DNA of 64,000 nucleotides from Gautieria morchelliformis (taxonomy: Eukaryota; Basidiomycota; Agaricomycetes; Gomphales; Gomphaceae). A program made the translations under genes and the position numbers. Position 1 is the first letter of the stretch. Every line of letters starts with the position of its first letter. Where the stretch lies: NCBI GenBank assembly GCA_015179125.1, contig WHVA01000174.1, forward strand, positions 62,001-126,000, given 5' to 3'. Positions 14,095 to 29,951 of the stretch are shown piece after piece. The notes below the pieces were generated by a model. It was not told the DNA's origin. It ran no database searches and saw nothing but the letters and a program-made list of their open reading frames with translations.

Positions 14095-16962
14095 TCATAA
14101 CCGCCGCATCAGGGTGACGAGCGGTGGCGCAGCCTCCCGCTTCGTCGCCGCCGCCGTTGTGACAGCGCTTGCAGCAGCGGCGCCGCCACCGCTCCCGCTA
14201 CAAGGCGCAGTCGGCACCGGGGCCCCCACACCGCTCCACGGATCCGGGTACGAGCACCCTGAGATGGGCACAAAGGCACCCCCCGTGTCCTGCGCGTTCG
14301 CCCATCCGTTCCCCGCGCTGAACGTCGTCGCGGGACTCGACGCCGTGAACGTCGGCACGGCGAGCGTCGGGATGGTGCCCGTCGGCGTGTACGTGGGGAG
14401 GAGCGACGCGGGGCCCGCGTTGCTGATTGCGGCGGGGGGCCAGACGAGCGAGGAGGTTGCGGAGGGCGCGAGGGAGCCTGCGCCCGAGCCGCCCGTCTGC
14501 CAGGCCGCGAGGGGGCCCGTCCAGGGGTTGCTATTCTTGCACGCGCCGGCGGCGGAGCGGGGGTCGGTGGGGATCCAGCCCTGCTGCAGCCCGAGCTGGT
14601 ACGACCAGAATGGCGCCTGGACTGTGCCCGCGAGCGGGTCGCTGGTGCCCGCCGTCGAGTTGCCGATCCTACATGCAGCACACGGGGGGTTGTCAGCCGC
14701 ATGCGCAAACATAAAACGCACGTAACGACGCGACTCACTTCCAGTTCCAGAAGAACCAGTTCTGGAGCGCGTCCATGGATGACATCGCGAACTGCTTCAG
14801 CTGATTCTTTGTGTCGGCGGAATACGCCTGCCAATTATCCCACTGCGCGCAGCTCCCAGTCGCCGTCGTCGGCCCGCCCGCAAACGTCCCCTCATACCGC
14901 GTACCGAGGCCCACCCCGTTCACGAACAGCCCACAGTCGTTCGTCCCAAGCGAAAACTCCCCTGCAGTGGTCATGCCAAACGCGCCCATAGAGTTGTTGA
15001 TCATTGGTCCCCACGTGGAGCATGCCTGCGGGGCGTACGACGAGATCGCCGCGCTAGACTGGCCACCGAATGCAAAGTACGGGTGTGTGTCCATTGAGAC
15101 GCGATCGGCGTTGGTGAGGAAGCCAACCCAGTTGGTGAGAGACTCGAAGCCGTCGTGGAACGAGACCATAGGGCCATTGCCTTCACCGACGCCGCTCGCC
15201 TCCCGCACGATGTTGTACGCCTGGAAATAGCTTTGGACAGGTCAGTAGAGCCCACGGCGATACAGGAGGACTAACTAGGCCTGGAGGACATCCATGCCCA
15301 TCACGGACGCCTGAGGCTCGTTGGTAATACCAAACATGGGAACGACATCCCGGTATTGTGGCTGACTGATAAACTCGGCGAGAATCCGAATGTAGGACAG
15401 GGACCGCTCTGCGTTAGCGAGCCCCATGACGCCATTAAGCACGTTGATGGTGCCGAGACGCCCCTGATTACAAGGTGAGAGCTTTCAAGGGGGACAAGGA
15501 GCGTGACATACGGAATGATTCCACCCATTCTGAGAGCCGGGGAGCGCGTCTATGAACACACGGTAAGTGCGAAGCCGTCTAGTCGATGATGGAGCACGCA
15601 CGGAAGTCAAGGTTGATACGGATACCGTATTTCCGGGCCCACTCAATGGCCATGAGGAAATATCTGGGCAAGACAAAGATAAGACTTAACACGTGCGACC
15701 TACGTTGTAACCACTCACTTCCACGCTACATTCCCAAGGTACGGCTCACCACTCCGCACCTCAATCGCCCAGAACGGAAGGGGTATGCGGACGAAATTGA
15801 GCCCAGCGCCTGCGATCTCGGCAAAGTCTTGCTCGGTCTGAGTCATGGCAATCAGTGATCGCGTGTTATGGAGACGGCGGTGGACGCACAATGAAAGTTT
15901 TGTAGTGCTGCTCAAGCTGACTGAGGCCACCGCCGGCTGTGTCAGCAGCCATGGCTTGGCTGAGTGTCCATTCGTCAACAGGGGGAGTCGGGTTGGATGA
16001 ATACTTCTGGTAAAGAGCAGGGGCGATGAACTGTAGAGAGTGTGTCAGAGATGTGAGCTCGGGACGTCGGTAGAGAACGCACAGGCTCGGTATTCAACCA
16101 GCCACCGAGGTTCACGCTGCGGGAGCAATTAGAAGGGTGGACGGTAAATGTGGGAAAAGACATGCCCATAAATTTTATCTTGGCCCCATTTGAAACTCTG
16201 ATTCAAGGGGGGAGTCCAGGACTGAGCCTGGGCATTATTAGCAAAGGGACTGTTAGGGTCTGACCACCAGTAGCCGCCGTATGGATTCGAGTAGGTAAAG
16301 GTGGAGCCGTCCTGTGTGGTGACTTTGCTGCCGTCGCCTCCAGTGACAACTAGGTTCTTTGAAGTGCCACTCGATGAGCCACTGCCGGGGGATGAGGAGT
16401 TGGCGGCAGACGAAGATGAAGCGCTGTTGGTGGAGTTATTTTTGTGGGGCTTTACGAGGCCAAAGTAGATGCCCACGACGGCGGCGACGATGAGAAGGAG
16501 GAGGGCGATTGCGCCGGCGATTAACCAAGACCTTCTGCGACTCCTGGCAGGCGCGCTGTACATTGCGCGCTTCTCCTGCATGACATCGTCCGCGAGGTCG
16601 CGCTGACCCCCCATGGTAGCCATTGGATGCTGCTGGGCGGGGTCATCGCGATACTCGTGGAAGAGAGGACTGGGGCCATAGGCGGAGGCTCTCGGGTCGA
16701 CGGGGAGGGCCGCAAAGGAGGGGTTCTCGGACTGGACACGGGTGCTGTTGGCGTCGAAGGAGTCTGCGTATGACTGGCGTGGCTGAGGGCCGCCGAAGTC
16801 GGAGTTGTAGAAACGGGGGCGGGCGGGGGCGGGCGGGAGGTCAAAGTCGAGGTCCTCGGGAGGGACATTCATGGAGTCGGACGATCGATTGGCAAGCGAG
16901 GGGTCGTGGTGTGGAGAAGGGGGCCGCGGTTCGAGAGCGTCATAGCTGCCCGGGTGAGACAT
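14095..16962 (-). CDS. Membrane-anchored GH5 exo-beta-1,3-glucanase
   Basis: Nine exons: complement(16166-16962, 16083-16116, 15890-16030, 15719-15837, 15602-15663, 15512-15549, 15276-15463, 14739-15230, 14095-14668), 814 residues. GH5 exo-1,3-glucanases release glucose from cell-wall beta-1,3-glucan during wall remodelling. Seen: a disordered cytosolic N-terminus, RRR followed by a membrane segment (WLIAGAIALLLLIVAAVVGI), a Ser-rich stalk, then the catalytic domain: VNLGGWLNTEPFIAP, NFVRIPLPFWAIE, HALPGSQNGWNHS, GITNEPQA with the acid/base Glu, and TTAGEFSLGTNDC with the nucleophile Glu. FFWNWK-IGNST follows across the last intron. A long GC-rich Pro/Ser/Ala tail follows the enzyme. Intron 16117-16165 appears to be GC-AG (donor GCATGT). 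The extreme C-terminus (LVTLMRRL) is only as good as the open frame. Confidence 0.93.
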
Positions 16963-17364
16963 CGTACTATTACTCTGATATTAATACAGACACGAGGGGG
17001 AGGGCTGGATACGCACGGTGGGCAGGGTGGAAAGGAATGTCAATTAGGAGGTGTGGTGAGGGAGAAGGGAGAGAGAAGGGACGGGCTGCTGAACGGCGGA
17101 GTCGGCAAGGACGTGGGAAGATCCCGCGGGTGCCCACATCAACACTACATCAACAAAACATGCTCCCGCAGCTGACACGACTGTTGTTCCCAGCGTCTTC
17201 GATCGCCCCTTCGCACACGACGGGGAGCACGTTCTGCAACCCTGAGACAGGAGACCCTTCGGTGATCCCGGCTCAGACTCGGCCCTCAACTTCAGTCTCG
17301 TCTCCGGATCCACATTCACGGCCTCGTTCAGCCGGGCCCCTCAAGTCTCTTAATCACCGGACAT

Positions 17365-17414
17365 CCTAGTCTATTGTAACCCACTACCTCCTAGTTTATT
17401 GTAACCCACTACCT
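17365..17414. repeat. Two tandem copies of a 25-bp unit
   Basis: The unit cctagtctattgtaaccc(...) at 17365-17389 is repeated at 17390-17414 with one mismatch (ctatt versus ttatt). It lies upstream of the glucanase gene on the minus strand; a regulatory role is only a possibility. Confidence 0.85.
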
Positions 17415-17539
17415 CCCGCCAGCTCATCATTCTGCCGAAAATCACCTGCTTTGTAACCGCGCCCGACACAAGCTCCAGTCCTTGCGCTGAGAGGAGGTGG
17501 TGAAACCAAATGTGCTTAAAGGCAAGTGTGTTTCAAGGT

Positions 17540-17815
17540 TTCACATTCCAGCCGCCCGCCTTCTGCGACCGCGATAGCAGAGGTGGGCGGTCCATTTCTG
17601 GCATGCAGACCTCGGGGAACACGCGGCGCAGCAAGTACTGCACCAGTCCCTGAGCAAGAGCGAGCGTCACACACCAATTTCACAATTCTATTCCATCAGC
17701 TTTGAACAGCGAGGTCCTGGCAGAGGTTCATATCCACAGTGTGTCCCATGAAACGTATGAGCGCATTCAGGTGACGGCTTAGCGAACCAGCGGAAGGTAC
17801 TGCCATTTGGAGAGT
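17540..17815 (-). CDS. Possible two-exon coding fragment, unidentified
   Basis: On the minus strand, an open frame starting MAVPSAGSLSRHLNALIR (about 17803) runs to DMNLCQDLA at about 17711. After an intron (GT at about 17702, acceptor gctcag at about 17652) it continues GLVQYLLRRVFPEVCMPEM to a stop near 17542. The composition looks protein-like and the splice phase closes, but I do not recognise a family and no upstream exons were established. It may be the tail of a small gene, a relic, or chance. Confidence 0.25.
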
Positions 17816-18324
17816 TGAGCTTTGCGGTGATGCTGGCGGCCTGAAGGGATATCCAATGTTCCCAACGCTTCTCGGGACATGGACAGTGATTAAACAGCTA
17901 CAGAGCCTTGCGCGTGACCCCGGCTAGTAGATCAAGGTGTCATCGTTGCGATACCACAACCAAGTGTAATATAACCAGAAGCAGTAGCCGATCCTTGGCA
18001 ATGCAACCCCACACATGAGACAGAGGTGGGAGCGGCGTCGAGCCTAAGATGCTTTCGCGCAGAGAACAACGCACTATATACTTATACTTATTGTGATTGC
18101 AAGTCGGGGCAAATTGAACAGAAAACATGCACTGCCATACCTCCAGATACGAGCAATGCCAAGCCATGCGCCCAAGTGACACCGGACAGATCAGATAGAT
18201 ACCTACAGTACTACTTAGGAGGCCACTATCTCGGGTTACAAGCTTCGAGGCGCTATTTTATCCATCATGGGCTTGAACCTCCACTAGCCCCATCTTCCGC
18301 CTGCAGTTCGACACTCTGGTGGCC

Positions 18325-20532
<2,208 letters not shown>

Positions 20533-20993
20533 CGCGACAGCGACTGGGCATGATGCACGGCCGTTTTCATGTCGAGGATGTTCGTTTCGATATTCCCGGG
20601 ATTACTAGTATGCCTGTATATTACTGTAAGGGAGCGCAAGGGAGCGCGAAGATAATCATAGTCAGATCGTTGTAGATCATCCAGTCCCATACATAGTATA
20701 ACGTTACCCCCCGGAGATCTACAACGACTTTATGGCTAGAGATAGGGCCCTAACAGCGACAGTGGGCCACACTCGAGCAGGAGGGTTGCTGTGGTTTCGT
20801 GTATATCCTGAGCTCACCGGTACCAATATTCATTTGTCGCGAGTGAATCCGTCGAATGGCTGGTCGATTCCTACTTACATTAGCGGCTCTACGGCAGCGC
20901 TGAGCCCGTTGAAACTCAGCAAATTAACTTATTACATAAACACCCCGGTCTTGCTTTAGACTTGTTCGAGGATTGAGTATAGATTCGCGAAAC
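20533..20993. other. Intergenic region, probable RPB2 promoter
   Basis: About 460 bases between the GH47 stop and the RPB2 start. No additional exon or RNA gene was found. Confidence 0.5.
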
Positions 20994-23900
20994 ATGAGCC
21001 AAGGTGGGTGTCTGCCATGGTGGCGTGGATTATACTTACCACCTGGAAGATGACACCTACCAATACGACGACGGTGGATATGATGACGATGCGGAATACG
21101 AGGAGATAACTCAGGAGGATTGTTGGACTGTCATATCATCGTTCTTCGCAGAAAAGGGTCTGGTCCGGCAGCAATTGGACTCTTTCGATGAATTTGTGCA
21201 AAATACGATGCAGGAGCTCGTGGACGAGAATTCTCGTCTCATTCTTGATCAAGGAGACCAACATACGGGACATGACATGGACATGACCGTAAGTTCTAAC
21301 GTTGACGCTTTGTCAGGACTTGTGTGTTCTTAATGTCCGAGAAACATGTAGCGGCGCTACGAAATCGAGTTTGGGCAGATATATCTGTCACGTCCTACGG
21401 TTACGGAAGCCGATGGGAGTGTAGTGCCGGTCTTTCCACAGGAAGCTCGCCTGCGGAATTTGACCTATTCCGCGCCATTATACATTGAGATGAAAAAACG
21501 CGTCCTCGTGGGTCAGGAAGACCCTAGTAAGCCATTCGGTGAAATGGATTGGCGAGTTGAAGGTCCAGAGGATGAGGGTATGACCAAAGTGTGGATAGGC
21601 AAAGTAAGTCCTTTGGGTATTCTGTGCACCACAATCACTGATGTTATGTCCAAGGTGCCTATCATGCTTCGTTCCAACTTTTGCATACTTTCCGATCTTA
21701 GCGACTCAGATCTGTACGACTTGAATGAGTGTCCATACGATCAAGGCGGTTACTTTATCATCAATGGTTCGGAGAAGGTGCTTATCGCGCAGGAGCGTAT
21801 GGCTGGAAACCATGTATACGTCTTTGCCAAGGCACAGCCGTCACCAATCAATTTTCTCGCGGAGATTCGAAGCGCTGTCGAGAAAGGTGGAAAGACAGTC
21901 AGTACGTTCCAGGTGAAAATGTTTCATCGAAGTCAAGAAAAATCAGTAAGCAAATAAAAATCTTACTTGGCTTATCCATGCACTCATTCGCTCGAAAGTC
22001 TGGAAATGTCATCAAAGCTACCATACCCTACATTAAGACTGACATTCCAATTTGGGTTGTCTTCCGCGCCCTCGGCGTTATTTCAGATCGTGACATCCTT
22101 GAACATATCTGTTACGATATGCAAGACGCACAGATGTTGGAGATGCTGAAACCTTGTATCGACGATGGCTTTGTTATCCAGGATCGAGATGTGTGTTTAT
22201 GTCTAGTCCTCACATGGGGATCATGCTTAGAGTCTCTCAGGTCGCTCTTGATTTCATCGGCAACCGTGGTACGAGCATAGGTCTGTCCAGGGATCGTCGT
22301 TTGCGTTATGCGCAAGAAATTCTCCAAAAGGAAATGTTACCTCATATTGCCATGTCTGAAGGTGCCGAATCAAAGAAGGCATACTTTTTCGGATACATGG
22401 TTCACCGTCTTCTGCTCGCTGCACTGGAACGTCGAGAGCTTGACGATCGCGACCACTTCGGCAAGAAGCGGCTAGATTTGGCAGGGCCCCTCCTTGCCAG
22501 CTTGTTCAGAATGTTATTCCGGAAACTTACGAAGGACGTCTATCGATATTTGCAGAAGGTCATTACCAAACTGATAGGTTTATTCTATACTTACACCAAT
22601 CACAGTGTGTCGAAACTCACAAGGAATTCAACCTCAACCTTGCGGTCAAGCCCAACACCATCACCAATGGCTTGAAGTACTCGCTCGCTACTGGGAATTG
22701 GGGTGACCAGAAGAAGTCTATGTCCTCCAAGGCAGGCGTGTCACAGGTTTTAAACAGATATACATTTGCGTCAACACTTTCTCATCTTCGCCGGTGCAAC
22801 ACACCATTGGGACGTGAGGGCAAAATTGCCAAGCCGCGGCAACTTCACAACACACACTGGGGCATGGTGTGCCCCGCGGAAACACCTGAAGGACAGGCTT
22901 GCGGTCTTGTCAAGAACTTGGCGCTCATGGCATGCATTTCTGTCGGCTCCCCTTCACCCCCCGTCATCGAGTTCCTGGAGGAATGGGGTCTAGAGTCATT
23001 GGAAGAAAATGCTCACTCCGCAACGCCGTGCACGAAAGTATTCGTAAACGGGGTATGGCTTGGTGTTCATCGTGACCCGGCTAATCTCGTAAAGACAATC
23101 AAGAAACTACGTCGCAAAGATGACATTAGCCCTGAAGTGTCCGTTGTTAGGGACATACGGGAGAGAGAGCTAAGGTTATATACGGACGCCGGTCGCGTCT
23201 GTCGGCCACTATTCATCGTCGAAAACCAGCAGCTCGCACTCCAGAAAAAGCATATCAAATGGCTACAGCAGGGATATCGTGATGACGATCCTGCGCACGG
23301 CCAGTATAAGTGGGATGACATGGTGAAGGGTGGTATCATCGAGCTTTTGGATGCAGAAGAAGAGGAGACCGTCATGATTTCCATGACGCCAGAGGATTTA
23401 GAGAATTCACGATTACAGCAACAGGGTTTGCAGACCAATACCAATGATGGCGAGTTCGACCCCGCAGCGAGGCTGAAGTCTGTCATGCATGCGCACACGT
23501 GGACTCATTGTGAGATCCATCCTAGTATGATTCTGGGGATTTGTGCTAGTATCATCCCGTTCCCGGATCATAATCAGGTGAGTATGGCGATCGTTAGGCG
23601 TCCGTTCTTTGTATACTTACGGTAACTACTAGTCTCCTCGTAACACGTATCAGTCAGCAATGGGTAAACAAGCCATGGGTATCTACCTTACCAATTTTCT
23701 CATTCGTATGGACACGATGGCAAATATCCTCTACTATCCCCAAAAGCCACTCGCTACAACTCGGTCAATGGAATATCTGAAATTCCGCGAATTGCCAGCT
23801 GGTCAAAATGCCATCGTGGCAATCCTGTGTTACAGTGGTTATAACCAGGAGGACTCTGTCATAATGAATCAGAGCTCCATTGATCGTGGTCTCTTCCGCA

Positions 23901-25243
23901 GCATGTACTATCGAAGCTACATGGACATGGAGAAGACATCGGGTATCCATCAGCTTGAGGAGTTCACGAAGCCCACCCGAGACACGACTCTCCGGATGAA
24001 ACATGGAACTTATGATAAACTTGAGGATGATGGACTCATCGCCCCCGGGACTGGTGTGAGGGGTGAAGACATCATTATTGGCAAAACAGCGCCCATTCCG
24101 GCCGAGAGTGAGGAGTTGGGACAAAAGACAAGTAGTCATACTCGACGCGATGTATCCACCCCGCTGAAAAGTACTGAGAGTGGTATTGTGGACCAAGTGC
24201 TGATCACCACGGGTTCAGATGGGCATCGGTTTGTAAAGGTCCGAGTCCGCTCAACTCGTATTCCTCAAATTGGGGACAAATTCGCGTCACGGCATGGGCA
24301 GAAGGGAACAATTGGCATCACTTATCGACAGGAGGACATGCCTTTCACTGCTGAAGGCATTACTCCTGATATAATTATCAATCCTCATGCTATTCCGTCA
24401 CGCATGACCATCGGACATCTTGTTGAATGTTTGCTTTCCAAGGTCGCAACGCTCATCGGCAACGAGGGCGATGCTACTCCGTTCACAGAACTAACGGTGG
24501 AGTCAGTCTCGACTCTCCTCCGAAAACAAGGGTATCACTCACGAGGGTTGGAGGTGATGTATCACGGGCACACTGGAAGAAAATTGCAGGCCCAGATTTA
24601 CTTGGGCCCGACTTATTATCAGCGGCTGAAGCACATGGTGGATGACAAGATCCACTCCAGGGCTAGAGGACCGGTGCAAATTCTGACACGCCAACCTGTG
24701 GAAGGTCGAAGTAGGGACGGAGGTTTACGTTTCGGGGAGATGGAGGTGTGTATGTTGTCAGATGAACCTTTCGATTTGCTAATGTTTTACGGCCAGCGTG
24801 ATTGTATGATTTCTCACGGCATCGCTGGCTTCCTAAAGGAGCGTCTCTTTGACGCAAGCGACGCCTATCGGTTACACGTATGCGACATGTGAGTCGTGAA
24901 ACGCTGACGGGTGGTTCATATCTCATCCTTCTTTATGCAGTTGCGGTCTGACGGCGATTGCAAACCTCGTTTGTTTTTCCTTCTTTTCCAAAGTTATGTC
25001 TACTTGTTAATTTTCCACGTGTAACAGAAAAAGCAGAGCTTCGAATGTCGAGCTTGTAAAAACAAGACGCAATGCTCACAGCTGTATATACCTTATGCTG
25101 CGAAGCTCCTGATCCAGGTCAGGCTGTTTATTATTTGGCTGTTTGATCTTGACACTCACCACCTGCCACGTCCCTAGGAATTGCAAAGCATGAACATCGC
25201 TGCTAGGTTATATACTCAGTCGACAGGTCGTATACGTGACTGA
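20994..25243 (+). CDS. RPB2: DNA-directed RNA polymerase II, second-largest subunit
   Basis: Twelve exons: 20994-21003, 21050-21288, 21352-21603, 21655-21945, 21999-22190, 22241-22558, 22606-23577, 23633-24745, 24797-24888, 24941-24968, 25028-25117 and 25178-25243, giving 1220 residues, the expected RPB2 length. It forms half of the Pol II active-centre cleft. Seen: the protrusion ([16 protein letters not shown]), lobe and fork ([20 protein letters not shown]), the [19 protein letters not shown] hybrid-binding motif, [29 protein letters not shown] and, in the C-terminal anchor, a zinc site from two CxxC pairs (CDICG and CRAC). The last residues [12 protein letters not shown] end at TGA 25241. 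Exon 1 is only 10 bases (MSQ plus one base); it was inferred from phase and conserved start, so it is less certain than the rest. Confidence 0.97.
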
Positions 25244-26915
25244 GAGAGACAGACAGAGAATAATGCGAAGTTAGTACCAAGGGGTCATATTGGAGTAATT
25301 CAGAATTCTTCCAACATTAGTACCTATTACCCCTAAAAACTAATATGTGTTAAATGTTAATGGTCCATTTTCTGTCATTAATCTACAATGTATCCATGAA
25401 CTACTCCCAAATTACTCCCAAATTCCCGCTACCGTTAGGTAAGCGGGTCTTGAACGCGAATTGTCTTAGGCCCTCTGCCAAAATTTCGTTTTTCTCCGAG
25501 TAATTCGTCTTTCCTCCCACGAAACAACTTCAAACTTTTTCACAGCGCTGACAACTCGTGTTTATGTAACTCCTACTGTCTTCTCCATTTTCATCGCTTC
25601 ATGTAGAATAGAGCAACGAAAGCCGAACACACACTGTACTTGCTTAATTTATGTCTTATGCTTATGAATGCCACTTCTCCTGAAAATGGTAGCTTCCTGT
25701 ACGTTACCTTTTTCTTTTCGTCCGTACTTGCTCTTAATCGTTGTCAGTAGCCTCCTCATGCATGCAATCTGCACAAATGACAACCCCCAACCCTTTGAAC
25801 TCCATTGCGGACACTATATCTTGTATAGACTCCCTCCTTCACCCCTTTTTTCTTGGTTATTGCCGGGTGTTCAAGCTGACCTTTCTTGCCATGGAATTGT
25901 TTTTGGTGACTGCAATTTTTCATATGCCTGCAGAATCTATCTTGACCATGTTCTAAATGTGAAGTGCTTTTTACTGGCGAATTCAGACATGTCCCTAGGT
26001 ATGACCAATCACTCTTCTTTTAATAACATACTGGCTCTTTTGGTATGAGTACTCAATAGCCTGCCCTTTCCCAACCCGTCACCCCTTGAAGCAACAAGAA
26101 GACAAAGGTCGATAGCACCATTGAAGGGGACACAGCCCTTTGATCGGGCTGGCTCCACTGACATAGAAATGCAACGCCGTGAGTCCTTGCTGTATCATTT
26201 AATGTGACTAATTACAAAAGCGGTGGTAGAACCATCTCCAGCGTAAAATGTTGCTTAACTTGGTGACAGTCTTTGAAACCATTCCTTGAAGTATCACTCT
26301 AGCTACCTTCTTTTTTTAGGTTCGTCCCTTTCGGCACAAGTATAAATACTTGCTATACCTTCACTGCTATGCTAGCTACTTCCCTTTTAATGCCACGTTA
26401 AAAGCCATAATGTTACTATTGCATACAATTGTTTGAGGAATACTGAAACCGATAGTCACTTGATCAGAACACAAATCAGATAGCATCACACCCACTCCCC
26501 GCGGAAAGCAACCGGTGCTGGCCTCAGCGTAATTCTGCACTTAATGCTGGTAGCGGGCGTTGCCGCGTAAGTTGGCCTTACCGTTATTAATACAACCTAC
26601 ATGCAGAGCAGATATTGCAAAGTACAGATGATATAATACATCTGTCAGAATGAAAATTAAAAGCTCCTCAGGCTTCAAGGCTCTTCAATGACCACTGACA
26701 TCTCCATGTAATCCCTGCAGTGCAGTGCAGCATTCCACCCATGAAGCCGCAGGACCAAATACCTAGCAGATCAAGCTTATGAGCAAGCAGTGGAGGCATA
26801 CTGATATACACTGGCCGACCTAGCACCCTCTGTTCATGTGCTGTGGAGGCGACACGTCATCGTATGAGTTCTGTATTATGTAATATATATACAGTTCCAT
26901 CGGCCTTGCCTATCA
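25244..26915. other. AT-rich intergenic stretch without recognised features
   Basis: About 1.7 kb between RPB2 and the first LTR retrotransposon. The longest frame (25668-26048) is hydrophobic and AT-driven, with no family match, and was rejected as a gene. No terminal repeats, tRNA or tandem repeat were found. It may be decayed transposon or promoter-distal spacer. Confidence 0.5.
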
Positions 26916-27129
26916 TGTAAATAACCCGTGTATCTACATGTACATTAGTTATTACATAATCCCAGTGGGCCCCTTAGGGACCCACTGTATAGTTTATGCG
27001 TGGGAACCGGCTAGTGGTCCCCATCGCATCTTACTCTTACCTGTCACTACGTAGCATTCAGAATACCACTCATTGGTCAAGTTCTGCAGTGCCCTTGTGA
27101 TACAAGGTCCTAAGATCGACATCTTTACA
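26916..27129 (+). repeat. 5' LTR of element A
   Basis: 214 bases, TG...CA ends; nearly identical to 34276-34488. It includes a palindromic cagtgggcc...ggacccactg. Confidence 0.93.
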
Positions 27130-27255
27130 CCTTTTTGAACTATCCTGCGGTTGATCGCCACGCGACCAACCGATAGTGGATTCGAAGCAATCTTGAAAAA
27201 GATCGCTGCGTCGACGACTAAACATCGTTGAGACCCTCCAGTAGACCCTCTACTG

Positions 27256-29951
27256 TTGGCTGCGAGCATGATGATTCCACGCAGTCGAAGACGGACACGA
27301 GCGACGAGCTCGAGATCCACACCCCAGGCGCAGCCCAGTGACACGACAGCTGACGCTATCCTGGACCAAGGGACCAGGATGATAGAAGACGGAGAGATCG
27401 TAGATCTCACCGCCCTCGTCCCCTCAGTAGGGAACGAGGAAAACCCCGACCACGTCTCGTCGAGCGTGGCTGAAGAAGAGACGACGCCGAGCGATGAGCC
27501 GGCACCGCCCCCCCACCTCCCTCTGCCCGAGGACAAAGGAAAGGGCAGAGAAGTCTCGCCGTCGTCAGACGGTAGAGCAACAACGTCGAGACGGGCACAA
27601 AGCCACGACTCAAACCAACGCTCTCAAAGTAGAGCGACGACGATCGTCCCTGAAGGAGGACGACGGCAAGAGAGACGAGCCCCAGACAATAGTCAGGACT
27701 CGGAATACTCAAGCTCTAGTCGTAAGAGCTGAGGGCTCACGCCATCGACCATGAGACGGCAGAGGCCCTGAACAAACAGGTGCAGGCTGCGCTGCACCGA
27801 AGCACGCTGACGCGCCACAAGCACGATCAGCTGGCATTGCAGCTCGACAACGCCACCGCCGCCCTAATGGCAATCGGCAAGGAACTCCACCAGGCAGAGG
27901 AGATCAGGCTGCAAGATGCAGCCACGCTGGAGGACGTCCAGAAAGCACTCCGCCCACGCGGGGAACGCGACGCAACTCGTCCGAGCTCGCGACAGTCCGC
28001 AGCTAACGAACGCGGTCGCGATGCGCGCCGAAATGAGCGAGACAAGCAGCGAATGCCGCCGCCAGCCGTCCCGGTCGAACAGGATGTAAGGTTCAGGAAT
28101 GAACCTCAGGAGCAACCGGCTGCCCCAACGGACAGCTGTAAAACGATCCAACAGATCGTTAGGGATCAGGTCGCCTCAGAGCCTGACTCTGGAACGACAA
28201 CCAAGAGCTTAGAGCTCGAAGTCGCACACTGGCAGCGTAAGGAAGCCGCAGCCGCACGCCGCCACACACGGGCACTCGAGCTACTAGCCAAGAACGCCGA
28301 AGAGACGGTGGCCCACAGCCACACCGCTCAGCTGCCCGACGAGCAGCTCACGCAAGCCGTACAGGACGCACGGCAAGCGTGCGCTGCCTACAACAGCAGG
28401 CTACGGATCTGCAACGCGGGACTGACTGGGGACACCAGGCACAAAACACCCCCGGAAACGAGAGCACAAAATGCTCCCGATCCCGAGCCCGGGGCCCGTC
28501 AGGGCATATAACAGCTTACCCCGCGCGGCGTCACAACCGCGCGAGCGATCCATGGCCCCAACGGAAGGCCAGGGAACCCTGACCAGGCCGACGTCGTACC
28601 AATGGAGCCGTACGTCGGGATCACGCGGATGATCCGCGTGGCGTTGGCAGACGCCGCGGACACAGACCCGGAGAAGTCTGTGCTAGCGAAGGCCGGCGTA
28701 AAATTGGCCCACCCCGAGCCATATGCAGGGGGATCGGACTCGAAGAGTTTGAAATCTTCGTGGCAGCCATCCTACGAGGCTGAAAATGAATTGCCTCCTA
28801 GGACCAACCAGCATCGACATGCAGGTCTGCTATGTGGGCACTCGCCTCACCGGCGAAGCCCAAGAATGGATCCTTCGAAACGTTGAATGCTTCGATCGCC
28901 AGGTCCGCATCTGGACGCTGGAATCAGTGATGCAAGGCCTTCAAAAGAGGTTCCTGCACACACTGACATACCATCACGCCTCGAATAAGTTCGACGTGGT
29001 CATGCAAGGCATGAAAACCGTTCAGGAGATGCTGAACGAGCTCACGAAATACGCGGCACGTATGATACAGCCGCCAGACGAGTACACGTTCCGGAGACGG
29101 TTCGTATCTGCGCTACGCGAAACGCTGCGCAAGAGGTCCTCAAAAAGGGCTATAATGCCGAGAGCAGCTCAATAGAGCAACTCTTCGAGACGGCCTGGAT
29201 GATCGAGGAGGCATCCCGATATAACATGGGGATGCGCCGCGCAGAAAGCGCAGCAGCAACGGCTAGCGCCGCCCGGCTCACAGGGAGCAAGCCGTTGACA
29301 CAAACAGGCCTGACCAGGCCCAGCCTGTTCGCAAGAAGCGGAACAGGTCAACGGATACCGCCCTCACGCCCAGCACAAGCTGGACGCCCGCCTGAAGCTA
29401 AACAGCCTCAAGCGTCAGGATCGTCCCCGCGACCTGCCCCACCGACGAAAACGTCGGGCCGGCCCAATGACAGGCCCAGCGGCAGCCAAAACAACACCGC
29501 ATGCTTTGAATGCGGCCAACCTGGCCACAAGAAGGCAGAATGCCCCCGGCTTAGGTCCGGTATAAGGACAGCGGCCGTGAGGCACGACGGTGAAGCCGAG
29601 GATCCGGAGACGGATCCCGATCAAAGCTCTCTTCAACAGATTGATGAAGAGGGGGAGGGTGATCCCCAACCCAACGACACTCCGGATAACGGAGACACGC
29701 CCGCTGAAGAGTGGGACCCTGAGCCGTCCCAATACTATGAATGGGACGAAGAGGTGGAGGACACCGCCTACAGGTCCAGCCGATCAGATTCGCGCTGGAA
29801 GACGAAACCGCCACGAAAGTCATGGCGGCACGCACATCGGTCACGCCAGATAAGGCGGCCGAGCCGGTGTATCACCACCGAAGCAAACACAGAACGCGGC
29901 CAACGCGTCCGCGTAGTGAGAACCGTACCCTATCGGGGTACTGGGAAATAA
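27256..29951 (+). pseudogene. Gag region of element A with CCHC zinc knuckle
   Basis: Open segments 27256-27732, 27780-28511, 28786-29175 and 29199-29951 lie in different frames. The N-terminal part is charged and low-complexity. The segment around 28800-29130 resembles a retrotransposon gag capsid domain (GEAQEWILRN, ASNKFDVVMQGM, FRRRFVSAL). The knuckle CFECGQPGHKKAEC (C-x2-C-x4-H-x4-C) lies at about 29500. Frame changes between segments indicate loss of function or sequencing indels. Confidence 0.8.

Larger units (their letters stand above)
16963..18324. other. Divergent intergenic region between glucanase and GH47 paralogue 2
   Basis: About 1.36 kb containing both promoters. Besides a 25-bp tandem duplication (17365-17414) and a weakly supported minus-strand coding fragment (17540-17815), no feature was recognised. 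Confidence 0.5.

Noticed and set aside
14109..14834. Long frames on both strands over the 3' part of the glucanase gene
   Set aside because: They are GC-driven shadows of the glucanase C-terminal exons; only the minus-strand frame continuing the GH5 domain has support.
16623..17369. 248-codon plus-strand frame rich in Arg and Gly
   Set aside because: Antisense of glucanase exon 1 and promoter; no domain, and low complexity.
25668..26048. Hydrophobic 126-codon frame
   Set aside because: AT-rich sequence, no start context, no family and an overlapping second frame of similar length; judged random.
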